Source of the DNA: Epiperipatus broadwayi
Lineage: Eukaryota; Onychophora; Udeonychophora; Euonychophora; Peripatidae
DNA: 64,000 nt
Direction of reading: 5' to 3'
NCBI GenBank assembly: GCA_028023455.1
Contig: JAQFVV010000002.1
Coordinates: 34,046,706-34,110,705 of the forward strand
Part shown: positions 22,925-33,073 of the stretch, piece by piece
Layout: each line of letters starts with the position of its first letter
Numbering within the stretch: the stretch's first letter is position 1
Program-made: the position numbers and the translations under genes
The notes under the pieces: model-generated
The model's database searches: none
Told to the model about the DNA's origin: nothing
Seen by the model: only the letters and a program-made list of their open reading frames with translations

Positions 22925-23125
22925 ATTAACTTCTGCAGATTGAAAGACTGTATATAATAGTTAATTACCATTATATTTATTATTGTTTTTCAATAGTTTT
23001 TAATTAATAGATATTTTATTTGTATTACATATATATATATATAATAACAATAAAAATAATAAATATAACTGCAATAAACTATTTTATACCGTCTTTCAAT
23101 CTGCAGAAGTTCTTTCCGTTAATTC
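22925..23125. repeat. Fold-back element
   Basis: TTAACTTCTGCAGATTGAAA and AATATTATTGTT-side blocks on the left (about 22928-22990) match their reverse complements (AACAATAAAAATAATAAATA and TTTCAATCTGCAGAAG) at about 23046-23112. A TA run sits near the centre. Non-coding. Confidence 0.6.
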
Positions 23126-23206
23126 CTTAACCTGCCTCATCTTCCGTTATCCTTAACCTGCCCCAACTTCCGTTAAATTCAAATAACAAAACGGAAGCAA
23201 ATGTCA

Positions 23207-23497
23207 TCAACTCAAATCCCATGAATCCCAAATTTTAATGTTAGCAACTTGTCTATTAATTAAATTCATTTTATTTCTACTTATTAAAATTGCCTCCTTA
23301 ATTTTTCTTTTAATATGTTTTCTGTCTTCATGAAAAATCTTCATATTTTCAATATTAAACTTCAATTTATACGTACTTTGATGATGCAAGAAAACTGAAG
23401 CAGTCATTAAATCACTAGTATTTTTACTTTTCACACGCTTATAAAACAATTCATACACTTTTAATCTATATACATGTAATGCCTGAAAATGATACAA
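23207..23497 (-). pseudogene. Penelope-like GIY-YIG endonuclease, C-terminal half, intact frame
   Basis: A 96-codon open frame. Residues 46-66 hold KLKFNIENMKIFHED, the segment before the conserved basic helix. Residues 60-70 read RKHIKRKIKEA, followed by ILISRNKMNLINRQ. These match the end of PLE endonucleases, where a histidine-containing strand precedes KRKIKEA and an INR motif follows. The GIY-YIG motif itself is not present, so the fragment is not a working enzyme. It abuts the fold-back at 22925-23125. Confidence 0.65.
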
Positions 23498-23599
23498 ATA
23501 TAAAAATTTTATAATTTAAAATATATTTGCAATCAATAATAATTCAAATATAAGCACTATAAATACAAACACAAAGATAGATAGCTATAAAATCAGATA

Positions 23600-23945
23600 A
23601 AATAAATATAATAATCAAAATATTCTGGAATAAACTCTACAATATTTAGTATACCAATAAAAAAAAAATTAATGATAGCTATAGCCAGCTTCTAGCAGTA
23701 TATGCCATTCTGAGTAGCTTTTAACAGTTAAAATTTAAACAATAAAAAAAAAACTCATTAAGGTTGACCATTCTCATGGGAATGTTAATGTTGTGTAACT
23801 TTAATGAGATTTTTTTACTGTTTAAATTCTAACTGTTAAAAGCTATTCAGGATGGTGTACACTGCCATAAGCTGGCTATAGGTATTATTGATGTTTTTAT
23901 ATTGGCATATTAAATATTATAGAGTTTATCACAGAGTATTTTGAT
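23600..23945. repeat. Large fold-back element
   Basis: ATAGCCAGCTTCTAGCAGTA and TAGCTTTTAACAGTTA on the left match TAACTGTTAAAAGCTATTC and AAGCTGGCTATAG on the right. The outer AACTCTACAATATTTAGTAT matches ATTAAATATTATAGAGTTTA. The centre is near 23772. Arms of about 165 nt with moderate divergence; no ribozyme core found in it. Confidence 0.6.
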
Positions 23946-23978
<33 letters not shown>

Positions 23979-24124
23979 TTATATATATAAAAATATAATT
24001 GATCTATATTCACATATGTATTCATTTCTTCAAATCTTATTAAAAGTAATATTTTAAATTTAACTTAACATTTAAGTATTTGAAAACCAGGCATTCTTCA
24101 CAAACCTAGAACTTAATTGTAAAT

Positions 24125-24655
24125 ATAGAGAATTCGAACTCAGACTTTCAAGCATTCTTCAACTATCCACATTATCTCGTAGCATAAGATTGTGGCTAAG
24201 ACCTGTAGAGGTCCCTACCTTCGAATTTTTCAGACGCTTATTCATAAGGTTACAGCCTTACTAAATATTACTTTATATAATAATGTGCATTTAATAAAAT
24301 TTATAACACACACATGTAGAAAAGACAAACAATTACCAATATACGTATTTTGTACTAAACCAGCACTCATCAGTTGGTCCAGATTATCATCTCCTACTCA
24401 TATATATAACCAAAGCTCAGCTTATATTAAGATAGCAAATCCTCATACTTTAATGGACAGGCTTCAAAACACTCCACCCCACAACTCTTCAGCCATCCAT
24501 TTCATTGAAAATCTGATGATGAAAGCCCAAATCCCATGCTAATGACAATATTATTGTCATGCCCATGTTGACCTGAAGTCACACTGACCCCTCATGTATA
24601 GGACACTATCCATTTAAATACATAGAAGATGGATGGGCAGAATACAAGCTTCATG
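24125..24655 (-). repeat. F1 hammerhead-repeat with insertion
   Basis: The tRNA-like end (GAACTCAGACTTTCAAGC at 24135) is separated from the ribozyme by about 110 bp of unrelated sequence (about 24185-24300). The remainder continues through TAATGGACAGGCTTCAA and CATGTATAGGACACTATCCA to GGATGGGCAGAATA. The 116-codon plus-strand frame here (24192-24542) is antisense to the repeat and not a gene. Confidence 0.65.
24335..24378 (-). ncRNA. F1 hammerhead motif, G12 lost
   Basis: Stem I (ACCAA/TTGGT), CTGATGA, stem II (GTGCT/AGTAC) and stem III (ATACGTAT) are all perfect or near-perfect, but GAAA reads AAAA. One substitution appears to have killed an otherwise complete ribozyme. Confidence 0.6.
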
Positions 24656-24659
24656 TGTA

Positions 24660-25600
24660 AATATTTGAAAACCAGGCACTCTTCACAGTTATATTTTATA
24701 TATGTGTTTAATACAGATAATTTTATAAATTTAATAAAATTCATTAATTCACTACAATATAAATTATTTATTAGGTATTTTACAACATTAAATTTTTTAT
24801 GAAAATATATCCTCATGTAGGATTTTCTTAAAAAATAAGTTTCTATAGATTTCCCTTCTAATGGATTCTTACTTCAAATGGATTTTTGAAGATTGACATG
24901 GGGCGATAGTTTATTTGAAATTTAGTTGAAGTTTTCTTGTAGCTTTAGTCAACAGTTCATTCACTTTTATTTAACAGTTCAATTTTAACTGTTGTTCACT
25001 TTAAGTAAATATTTTGTTTGGGATTTCATGAAGATTTTTTAAATAGCAGCTATAATGAGAGAGAAAGATATTTGTAACACAAAGCTAATTGTGTGCTTGG
25101 TTCTACACCTTATTGAAATCATTTGCTAATGCAGATGAAACTTATTTTTATACTCTAAAGAAATATAATACAATATATTTAATTTTTTACATGTAGTTAT
25201 GTTTATATTCTCTTAGTAACTAGGCCTTGTTAATAATAGCATCTACATTTTGTTCCTGGCGATTTTGTTTCTCTCTAATTCTAGCCTGATAACAAGATTA
25301 ATATTTAGATTAATAATGATTTGGGCTTAAAAAAACTCATATATTTGTTTATCATTGGCATCCATATAGTTATTTATTTCAAATTTGTGAAGATACATTT
25401 TAATAGTAATTATACATTGGACAGTTTCCATCATTGAATATTAATTGTTAAATGTATTTAGAAAAATTCAAACTATATTTTAAACTTTTTAATAAACATT
25501 CAGTTATTAGTCTGTTGCTGGCATGACTAGCGGCAGTATCAACATGGGAATTGAATTTAAAATATCACTCTAACCAATTAGGCAGATAACTGTTAGTAGA
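24660..25600. other. Gene-free AT-rich stretch
   Basis: No supported gene. The minus open frame at 24592-24816 is low-complexity with no domain. Confidence 0.4.
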
Positions 25601-25719
25601 AATTTCATATCCTTACATGCTGCTTTGGTAGAATAGCCTAGTTGCTTAAAACATTACCTTAAATTCCCTATTCATCAATTCAAATCATGATCACCATTTC
25701 CTATGCTTGTACAAGCTGT

Positions 25720-26280
25720 TAAAACAATAGCTTACTCCCCATATAGTAGTGCCACCTAGTGCAAGCCAGAGTAATATATGAATCAAGAAGACTTTTGTGT
25801 AAAATCTCTATCTAAGGCATAATCATCCAATATCCCTGGTTTTTAAATTGTGTACGCATAAGAAATAGTGATCATGTGATGTTTTGTGGTTTTGTACCAA
25901 TCCTACTTATAGGATAACGATGATTGCGATTTTTAAAAAAATTGGAGATAACAAAATGTACAGATACTGAAATGAGTTTAGATCTATATGACTTTACAAG
26001 CAAATGAACTTGAATTGAAATGTAATTGTGTTTTCATCTTGGGCTTCTAGTTTTATAGTTAACAAAATAAGTAAAAGGTGGTTGCTGGAGGGCTGCATTA
26101 GATCCTAAGATCATTGCTCTTGGATCGAAGGCTCTTTGCTGATGAAAGCCACAAGCTAGAAACTAGCCGGGGATATTGGATGAGTAGGCACTAGATAAGG
26201 AATTTATACACAAAACTTTTTTCAGTTATTGTTTATTAAGGTTTGCACTGGATGACAACTACGGTATGCAGAGTTTGCTA
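25720..26280. repeat. F2 repeat: minus stub joined to a plus copy
   Basis: A minus stub (about 25733-25845, from CCCCATATAGTAGTGCC to CAATATCCCTGG) joins a plus copy (about 25850-26280) that contains GCATAAGAAATAGTGATCAT, the ribozyme and the CACTGGATGACAACTACGG terminal sequence. Confidence 0.65.
26133..26173 (+). ncRNA. F2 hammerhead motif with altered cleavage site
   Basis: CTGATGA, AAGC-CACAA-GCTA and GAAA are intact. The cleavage triplet is GCC instead of GTC and one base of stem I is deleted. Probably inactive. Confidence 0.5.
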
Positions 26281-26289
26281 TTATTTAAT

Positions 26290-26400
26290 TCCAAAGATTC
26301 AGGTTCAATTCCTGTGCCAGTACTGTCACTGGTCAGATCAGCAAACATCTATAAAAAGATGAGAATATACCATTAGAAATGTTATGGGTGTTATATACTA
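26290..26400 (+). repeat. tRNA-like SINE 3' fragment
   Basis: CAGGTTCAATTCCTG (B-box) is followed by CCAGTACTGTCACTGGTCAG, as in the repeat at 18070-18240. The A-box half is missing. Confidence 0.45.
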
Positions 26401-27605
26401 ACCTGTTTGCTATTATTAACAGTTTAATAATAAAGTTTGAATTTTTCTGAAGATATTATAACAATTAATATTAGATGATTAAAACAGTCTAATATATAAT
26501 TACTATCCATAAGGTTATTTTCAAAGCAAACCACACCATGAGTTTATTTACTTTCGATTACTTTTTATATTTTATCATCAGTTGAAGTGTTTTTCAATAA
26601 ATAAAATTTATTTTCTTTCTTCATTTATAAACTTATTTATGCTAAAGTTGATTAGAGTTTTATAAAAAAAATATTCCTATTCATCTATTTGTTTAATCAC
26701 TTGATAAATTTTGATTAAATTTTTCATCGGATTTTACTATTGCTTTAATTTTAATTATTTTATTACAGAAAAAAGATTAAATATTTTTTTAATATTATAT
26801 CAATTAACTTAATGAAAGAAAAAATAATCTCATCTCTCCCGTCTGTTTTATAAAACTCAATTCATTTCTTATCCAGATGGGATAATAAAGTTATTCTTCA
26901 AACATTTAATTTATAACTTTTAAGACATATGATATACATAAAGATTCAAATAAATGTATCATATTTCCTTCCAAAATATACCACTAATTTCCAAATTATA
27001 TTTTAAGCGCTATTTAAGACTCAACTTTACATTAAATAGATAACAGCTTTGAGATTATTTCATTCCTTCCTCCTTAGAGAAAACCCAGTTAAAATGATTA
27101 TTCGTATCACTTTTCAGTTTTTATTGTTTATTTCAGTTCACTTTTTCTCTCTTCATACCTCAAAGTTTCATTTTGATATTTTTTTTTCATTTTGCTGTTC
27201 TGATATTGTCTTATCTCTTCAGATCTTTTTTGAAGTGATGCTTGTGTACCTATGATATTCTGATTCCTATATCTAGATAATATACTTTATCTATATGCCT
27301 AATCTGTCGACTTTCCTTTTCACTAATATATTTTGAAGTGTATCTAGAAAATATATTCACTAAACAGGAAGTAACTGAGCTTCGGATAAGTTATATAACG
27401 GTTTGCAAATTGTTGTGTTTTTTGGCAGGGCATTTTTTACCCTTAGATTGATTCTATCACAACTACCCGTCATCCCTGAAATCAGATCAACCTTTGCCGC
27501 TATAGATTTATTAGAAACATACACTTTTCAAGTAATCCATAGAGTACGTGTTACAATTTAACATCATATATAAGTTATTTTTTGAGATATTAATGTCATC
27601 TATAT
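26400..27605. other. Gene-free AT-rich stretch
   Basis: No supported gene; the open frame at 27049-27255 is phenylalanine-rich and unremarkable. Confidence 0.4.
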
Positions 27606-27723
27606 ATTCTTTAAACCAGGCAAAACTCACTATACGTATACCACACACAGCAAGCTAGAGTAATCAATGGATGCCAGAAGGCTTGTGCATAAAATCCCCA
27701 ATCTATTGCCTACTCATCCAATA

Positions 27724-27765
27724 TACCCAGACTAGTTTCTGGCATGTGGCCTTCATCAGTGAGGA
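27724..27765 (-). ncRNA. Hammerhead ribozyme motif, family F2, intact core
   Basis: TCCTCA, CTGATGA, A-GGC-CACAT-GCC-A, GAAACTAGTC, TGGGTA. Stem II is GGC/GCC and the loop differs by one base from other copies. Stem I has five or six pairs. Confidence 0.62.
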
Positions 27766-28175
27766 GCCTTGGATCTGAGAGCACTGCATCTAGATCTTAG
27801 GATCTAATGCAACCCTCCAGCAACCACCTTTTATCTCCATTTAACTACAAAACTATGAGTCTTAAACTGAAAACACCTTAATGTTTCCAATTCAAGCCCA
27901 TCAGCTTATGTAGTTATATGGATGAACCCAGTTCAGTTCCCATACATTTTGGGGTCTTTGGTTCTTTAATAACCATATCCACCAATATCCTATTAAGCAG
28001 GATTGGTTTTAAGCCAATAAACATCACATGACCACCATCTCTTATGCTTGTGTATAACTGTTGTTAAAACAGGCAAAACTCGCTATACATATGCCACACA
28101 TGGCAAGCTAGAGTAATCAATGGATGCCAGAAGGCTTGTGCATAAAATCTCCATCTATTGCCTACTCATCCAATA

Positions 28176-28217
28176 TCCCCAGATTAGTTTATGGCTTGTG
28201 GCCTTCATCAGTGAGGA
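28176..28217 (-). ncRNA. F2 hammerhead motif, inactivated
   Basis: GAAA reads TAAA and the cleavage triplet is ATC; the rest of the motif, including stem I and CTGATGA, is intact. Confidence 0.5.
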
Positions 28218-28539
28218 GCTTTGGATCTGAGAGCACTGCATCTAGATCTTAGGATCTAATGCAACCCTCCAGAAACCACCTTTTATCTCCATTTAACTAC
28301 AAAACTATGAGTCTTAAACTGAAAACACCTTAATGTTTCCAATTCAAGCCCAAAATGTATGGGATCTGAACTGGGTTCAGACCCATATAACTACATAAGC
28401 TGATGGGCTTGAATTGGAAACATTAAGGTGTTTTCAGTTTAAGACTCATAGTTTTGTAATTAAATGGATATAAAAGGTGGTTTCTGGAAGATTGCATTAG
28501 ATCCTAAAGATCTAGATGCAGTGCTCTCAGATCCAAGGC

Positions 28540-28581
28540 TCCTCACTGATGAAGGCCACAAGCCAGAAACTAGTCTGGGGA
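28540..28581 (+). ncRNA. Hammerhead ribozyme motif, family F2, best copy
   Basis: TCCTCA, CTGATGA, A-GGC-CACAA-GCC-A, GAAACTAGTC, TGGGGA. All boxes are intact. Stem I is six pairs with one G-U, stem II three G-C pairs, stem III the ACTAGT palindrome. Predicted cleavage is after 28575. Confidence 0.66.
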
Positions 28582-28786
28582 TATTGGATGAGTAGGCAAT
28601 AGATGGGGATTGTATGCACAAGCCTTCTGGCATCCATTGATTACTCTAGCTTGCTGTGTGTGGCATATGTATAGTGAGTTTTGCCTGTTTTAACAACAGT
28701 TATACACAAGCATAAGAGATGGTGGTCATGTGATGTTTATTGCCTATATATTCTTTATTACTTTTTATAATGCTTTTTTACAATCC

Positions 28787-28828
28787 ACAATTGACAATTT
28801 TGATAGCCCCAGCAACCTTCTTCAGAAC
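28787..28828 (-). ncRNA. F4 hammerhead-like motif
   Basis: Minus strand: CTGAAGA, A, GGTTGC-tggg-GCTATC, AAAATTGTC. Stem II has one mismatch and G12 is lost. It sits in the same F4 context (TTATTACTTTTTA, TTTTTACAATCCA) as at 14.9 and 37.1 kb, immediately upstream of a PLE endonuclease remnant. Confidence 0.4.
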
Positions 28829-28839
28829 TTCTACTTATA

Positions 28840-29330
28840 ATAACATTTCACCATCAGTTTTTTATGATCATAATTTTGAATATAATAATGTGAAAATATT
28901 ACAAATTGCGAGAAACAATAACAAAAGGAAAATAAAAGAAGCTGAGAAACAATAACAAAAGGAAAATAAAAGAAGCTGAGAAACAATAACAAAAGGAAAT
29001 AAAAGAAGCTGAGAAACAATAACAAAAGGAAAATAAAAGAAGCTGAGAAACAATAATAAAAGGAAAATAAAAGAAGCTGAGAAACAATAACAAAAGGAAA
29101 ATAAAAGAAGCTGAGAAACAATAACAAAAGGAAAATAAAAGAAGCTGAGAAACAATAAGAAAAGGAAAATAAAAGAAACTGAGAAACAATAACAAAAGGA
29201 AAATAAAGGAAGTTATGTTAATATATAAGTATAGTCATGACTTAATAAATAGACAGGAAGCAAATGTAAAAATCAATGAATTGTGGGAAGGTTCCAGTTT
29301 GAAAGTGTGTATGAAGATACCTTAAAAAAG
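28840..29330 (+). pseudogene. Penelope-like endonuclease tail interrupted by a minisatellite
   Basis: The plus strand reads FEYNNVKILQIARNNN then KRKIKEA, the conserved PLE endonuclease tail. The KRKIKEA-coding stretch is then repeated nine times in tandem (28910-29215), and the tail resumes as LINRQEANVKINELWEG (29242-29292). Because each unit is 34 bp, every added copy shifts the frame, so the protein is destroyed. Overlapping long minus-strand frames are an artefact of the repeat. Confidence 0.7.
28910..29215. repeat. 34-bp minisatellite, nine units
   Basis: The unit is GAGAAACAATAACAAAAGG followed by AAAATAAAAGAAGCT. One unit is 33 bp, and a few single-base variants occur (AATAATAAAAGG, GAAACT). 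The unit is derived from PLE endonuclease coding sequence. Confidence 0.9.
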
Positions 29331-29989
29331 AATTAATGTAAATTCATATTCTCTTTTCTCCACATAGTCTCTTTCTAAATATTTTACAATCTCATAAGAT
29401 CCAATTTAAAACATCAATTGCCCATATATTATTGTCTTTTTTAGAAATATATCCATTCCAGTTCCTTTTCTGGATTTCAATTTTTTTCATTGATATCAGT
29501 AATATCTCTTTGTTTTCATTCATATTTTACTTTTGGTTCTTCCTTGTTAACCCATAAACATATCTATAAAAGCTTCTTTTTTTTTCCAAACAATTGTGCA
29601 TGCTTTCTTTTAAGTTAATAAATAGACAGGAAGCAAATGTAAAAATCAATGAATTGTGGGAAGGTTCCAGTTTGAAAGTGTGTATGAAGATACCTTAAAA
29701 AAGAATTAATGTTAATTCATATTCTCTTTTCTCCACATAGTCTCTTTCTAAATATTTTACAATCTCATAAGATCCAATTTAAAACATCAATTGCCCATAT
29801 ATTATTGTCTTTTTTAGAAATATATCCATTCCAGTTCCTTTTCTGGATTTCAATTTTTTTCATTGATATCAGTAATATCTCTTTGTTTTCACTCATATTT
29901 TACTTTTGGTTCTTCCTTGTTAACCCATAAACATATCTATAAAAGCTTCTTTTTTTTCCAAACAATTGTGCATGCTTTCTTTTAAGTTA
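29244..29989. repeat. 373-bp tandem duplication
   Basis: The block that starts TAATAAATAGACAGGAAGC at 29244 recurs at 29617 and ends at TTTAAGTTA each time. The copies differ at only a few positions. The PLE tail is contained in the first part of each unit. The near-identity suggests a recent duplication or an assembly artefact. Confidence 0.85.
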
Positions 29990-30249
29990 TTTCTACCAAA
30001 GACACTTTATCCAATGTTAATTTAGAGATTAACTGCATCAATTATGTTTCCATTTGTATTAATCAAGATATTTATATTTAATTCACGATTATTAGCTCTT
30101 ATCTTTTCCTTCAGAAAAAAATCATTGAACATAACTTTCTCTTTTTTAATATGTATCTTTAATCATAACCTCTTGCTTATACCTGATAACTTTTGTAACA
30201 TTTCCTAAACTGCTAAAGCATAAATTTCTAAAACAAGATTGATTGAAGA

Positions 30250-30600
30250 TCAACATGGATATGACTATAATATTGGCGTCATCAAGAGCTTTGAGCATTC
30301 TATCATCAGATTTTCAGTGGTATGGGTGGCTGAAGAGTTGGAAAGTGGAGACGACTGGAGCCTGTCCATTAAAGGGTAGATTTTCTATCTTAATATAAGC
30401 TGAACACTGTTTATATACATATGTATGTGGAAGATGATCCACACCAAGTGATGAGTGCTGCTTCAGCATAAAATACGTACATTGGAAAATCATTTATCTT
30501 TTTCACATGTATGTGGCCATGGGTGTCAGTAATATTGGACAGATTGAATGATTGTAGGGAATTTAAAAATCCAAGTTCAAATCCCCTTTAATAAAATTAT
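30250..30600 (+). repeat. F1 hammerhead-repeat
   Basis: Contains ATCATCAGATTTTCAGTGG, GGCTGAAGAGTTGGAAAG, CCTGTCCATTAAAGG, the ribozyme position and a tail ending AAGTTCAAATCCCC (30571-30584). Confidence 0.65.
30443..30486 (+). ncRNA. F1 hammerhead remnant
   Basis: The core reads GTGATGA (C3 lost) and the second box reads AAAA. Stem I and stem III positions are still recognisable. Confidence 0.4.
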
Positions 30601-30959
30601 AATACCCAATGTCAAAAGGAATGTTTTTCAACTTGATGGACAACATGAAATTAATACATTATTGTAAAGAAACCATCTTTGATCAATTAGATACATGAAG
30701 TGAATGAATAGAAACAGACTTCCTAAAAAAATATTTCAAGGTAAATTTGAGTATAATTTTCATTGGATTGGCAGACACTATTTACACTATAAAGCTTATC
30801 TCAAATTCTAAAGAGATACCCTATTGACAGCTTTCATTCCCATAATATGTCTGAAGATTATGAAGAGCTACAATTAAATACACTATTAAAGTCTAGTAAA
30901 AAAAATTGTAGCAGAAGAAATTAAATGACAGTATCGCAAAATATCAAATAATCAGGTGA

Positions 30960-31290
30960 CTATAATATTGGCATCATCAAGATTTTTAGTGGTGTGGGTG
31001 GCTGAAGAGTTGGAAAGTGGAAAGTATTGAAGCCTGTCCATTAAAATGTGTACATTTGCTATATTAATATAAACCAAGCACTGATTATATATATATATAT
31101 GTGTGGGGGGGGGGAGATGACCATGTGGAACAACTGATGATTACCGGTTCAGCATGAAATATGCGTATTGGAGATCATTGCTCTTTTTTACATGTATGTG
31201 GTCATGTGTATCATTTATAATGAATAGAATGGATGACTGTAGGGAGTTTGAAAGTCTGGGTTCAAATCCCATTTAATTACATTTAGGGTA
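30960..31290 (+). repeat. F1 hammerhead-repeat with clear B-box
   Basis: Same order of blocks as the copy at 30250, in the same orientation and about 700 bp away. The tail holds GGTTCAAATCC (31259-31269), a near-consensus pol III B-box, with an A-box-like TGTGTATCATTTATAA about 50 bp earlier. A TA tract and a G12 run interrupt the middle. Confidence 0.65.
31129..31171 (+). ncRNA. F1 hammerhead motif, stem II broken
   Basis: CTGATGA (31134-31140) and GAAA are intact, but stem II reads TTACC against AGCAT and cannot pair properly. Stem I is CAA/TTG. Confidence 0.42.
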
Positions 31291-31349
31291 CGTATATATA
31301 TATATATTATACTTGTATTTCAAAATTACATTATCTGTAAAATTTGATG

Positions 31350-32095
31350 ACTTAAATAATCAATTTACTTTTATTTCTTTAGCATCCCATTTTAGTCACA
31401 AAATACTTCTCATAAAAATGCGATAAGACGTTTTGGAGTTCACCGAATCGCCACCAGTCTCAATGTTAATCTTACGAGTCATCCTAATATAATTATTGCC
31501 GTCGCATTTTTCTAATTATAGTCCAGAACCTGACTATCATGATTATACAAAACTTTAATTATCATGATAATGCCTATGGAATCGAATACATGTTTATAAT
31601 CTACAATTATAAAGCATAATGACCATATTCACTCGATCTTTTTTTAAACTTTGCTCAATACTTAGATGTAATCGACTATATATAAACAACATTTAAATCC
31701 AGGTTGTTCTTTTCATTGGGTTGAGTCTAAAATTCATTATAAATAGATTTAATTATCTTGATAAACATCTTATATAGATATGGCAGAAGACAAATAGATC
31801 TGTAATTTCTAATTTCTTCTTTTTTTTTTTTTAATATTGCAATGTCACTATTGCATTCTAATTATCTGTTGTTCTTTATCAATTAGACATTTATTATGCA
31901 GAATTCCAATAATTTTTATATTTTTTCCTCTGCTTCTTTTAAGATATCCATAATAATTTCATCATTTCTTGAAACTGTTTCCGTCTTTGTAGATTCAATT
32001 ATATCTTATTGTTTCATTTCAAACATTTATAAAGCCACATTGTATAATGTTAACCATTTTTTCCGTTATATTGCCATATTTTTTTGATTATTGAA
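31350..32095 (-). pseudogene. RTE-type reverse transcriptase, decayed fragment
   Basis: Across several frames the minus strand reads like the central reverse transcriptase of the RTE clade. In order: ESTKTETVSRNDEIIMDILK; KIIKIIGILHNKCL; ICLLPYLYKMFIKIIKSI; a QPGF-like segment; LPLCFIIVDYK-type with a FDSIG remnant; then RKINIETGGDSVN, which stands where the family has KIxIxRGVRQGD. The catalytic YxDD region is missing and stops are frequent. It abuts the truncated LINE at about 32100. Confidence 0.55.
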
Positions 32096-32113
32096 ATAAC
32101 TTTTCTTTCAATA

Positions 32114-32940
32114 TCAAATTGTTGTTATATACACTGAATTGATTAGCATTTTATATATTAGTGCTGCCTGCCCTGTAGATGACCCCTTTTTTGCATATTG
32201 ATGCTGTGATATTATTGGTTCTATATATTGTTCAATTTTATCCTTTATGACCTTTTCCAGTATTTTTATCCCCAATGGCTCCATTGAGACTGGTCGGAGA
32301 TTGGCTAGTGTGAAATTGGTTCTTGTTTTTTCATAAATGAGACCATTGATATTGGATATAGTCCTTGTATATTGTATAGTTTCTGTGATAATTGATTTGC
32401 AAGTTGGCATAAATATTTATTTGTGAATTGGCTGAGATGTGACAGTACAAATTGTGGGATCCCTGGTGGCCCTGGATGACATGTGCTTGGGACTGAGTTT
32501 AAAACTATTGCAAAATCTTTTATTTCAAAAGGTGTTTCCGTTTCTGGCTTTCCAAAATAATCTGCAAGTGGTTTGAAATGATTATGGTTAGTTAGCTTTT
32601 TTTTGAAGTAGTTATATATACGGTGTAGCATATTATAACCAGCTGTCACTCTATTTTCCCATTCTAGCACCATGGGGACTTTGTTTGTGCATGGATAACC
32701 TAAAGCCCAACGAAAATATCTGCAGGTCCATGTATGTTGTTGTGTGAGACAAATTTTCTTTTTCTTTATTGCTAGATATTGTTTCAGTTTATCAACAGTT
32801 TGATTGTATAACTGTGTTAGCTTTATTATATTTGCTTGATTATTCTTGACTGGTTTTGCCTGTATTATCCTTTTATTTATTTCCTCTGCTAATGTGATTA
32901 ATTTTGAAAGGGGGGTGGGTAGATTTTTGTGTAATGTGAT
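32114..32940 (-). pseudogene. LINE ORF2: linker and start of the reverse transcriptase, frameshifted
   Basis: Continues the ORF2 that begins at 33829. It contains the linker (KLITLAEEINKRIIQ; WENRVTAGYNM) and the first RT segment STCHPGPPGIPQFVLSHL, a standard 'PGPDGIP' motif. After a frameshift comes FTLANLRPVSMEPLGIKILE and SQHQYAKKGSSTGQ, equivalent to RPISL...KILE and HQFGFRKGRST. The frame stops at 32114 before the catalytic palm motifs, so the element is truncated at its 3' end, the opposite of the usual 5' truncation. Confidence 0.75.
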
Positions 32941-33073
32941 TTATGTTAAACGAGAGTGTATTTACATATGCTATATATTTGGAGATCGGGTCCAGTTCAA
33001 TTTGATTTATTTTATTTAACATTATATACATTTCTGAGAAGAGAGCTTTGGGAGTACTATTTGAAAGTAAAAT

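Larger units (their letters stand above)
27612..28740. repeat. Three F2 repeats forming a long palindrome
   Basis: A minus copy (27612-28075) is followed in tandem by a second minus copy (28076-28352) and then a plus copy (28353-28740). The second and third are mirror images: ATAAACATCACATGACCACC at 28017 returns reverse-complemented at the right end. The arms are about 360 nt around a centre near 28378, where TGAACTGGGTTCA makes a small inner palindrome. Confidence 0.8.

Noticed and set aside
24192-24542. 116-codon plus-strand frame
   Set aside because: It is antisense to an F1 repeat and includes the ribozyme complement; the same frame is broken in sister copies.
28831-29195. Three overlapping minus-strand frames of about 95-98 codons
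   Set aside because: They are the antisense of the 34-bp minisatellite; the 34-bp period opens all three frames in turn.
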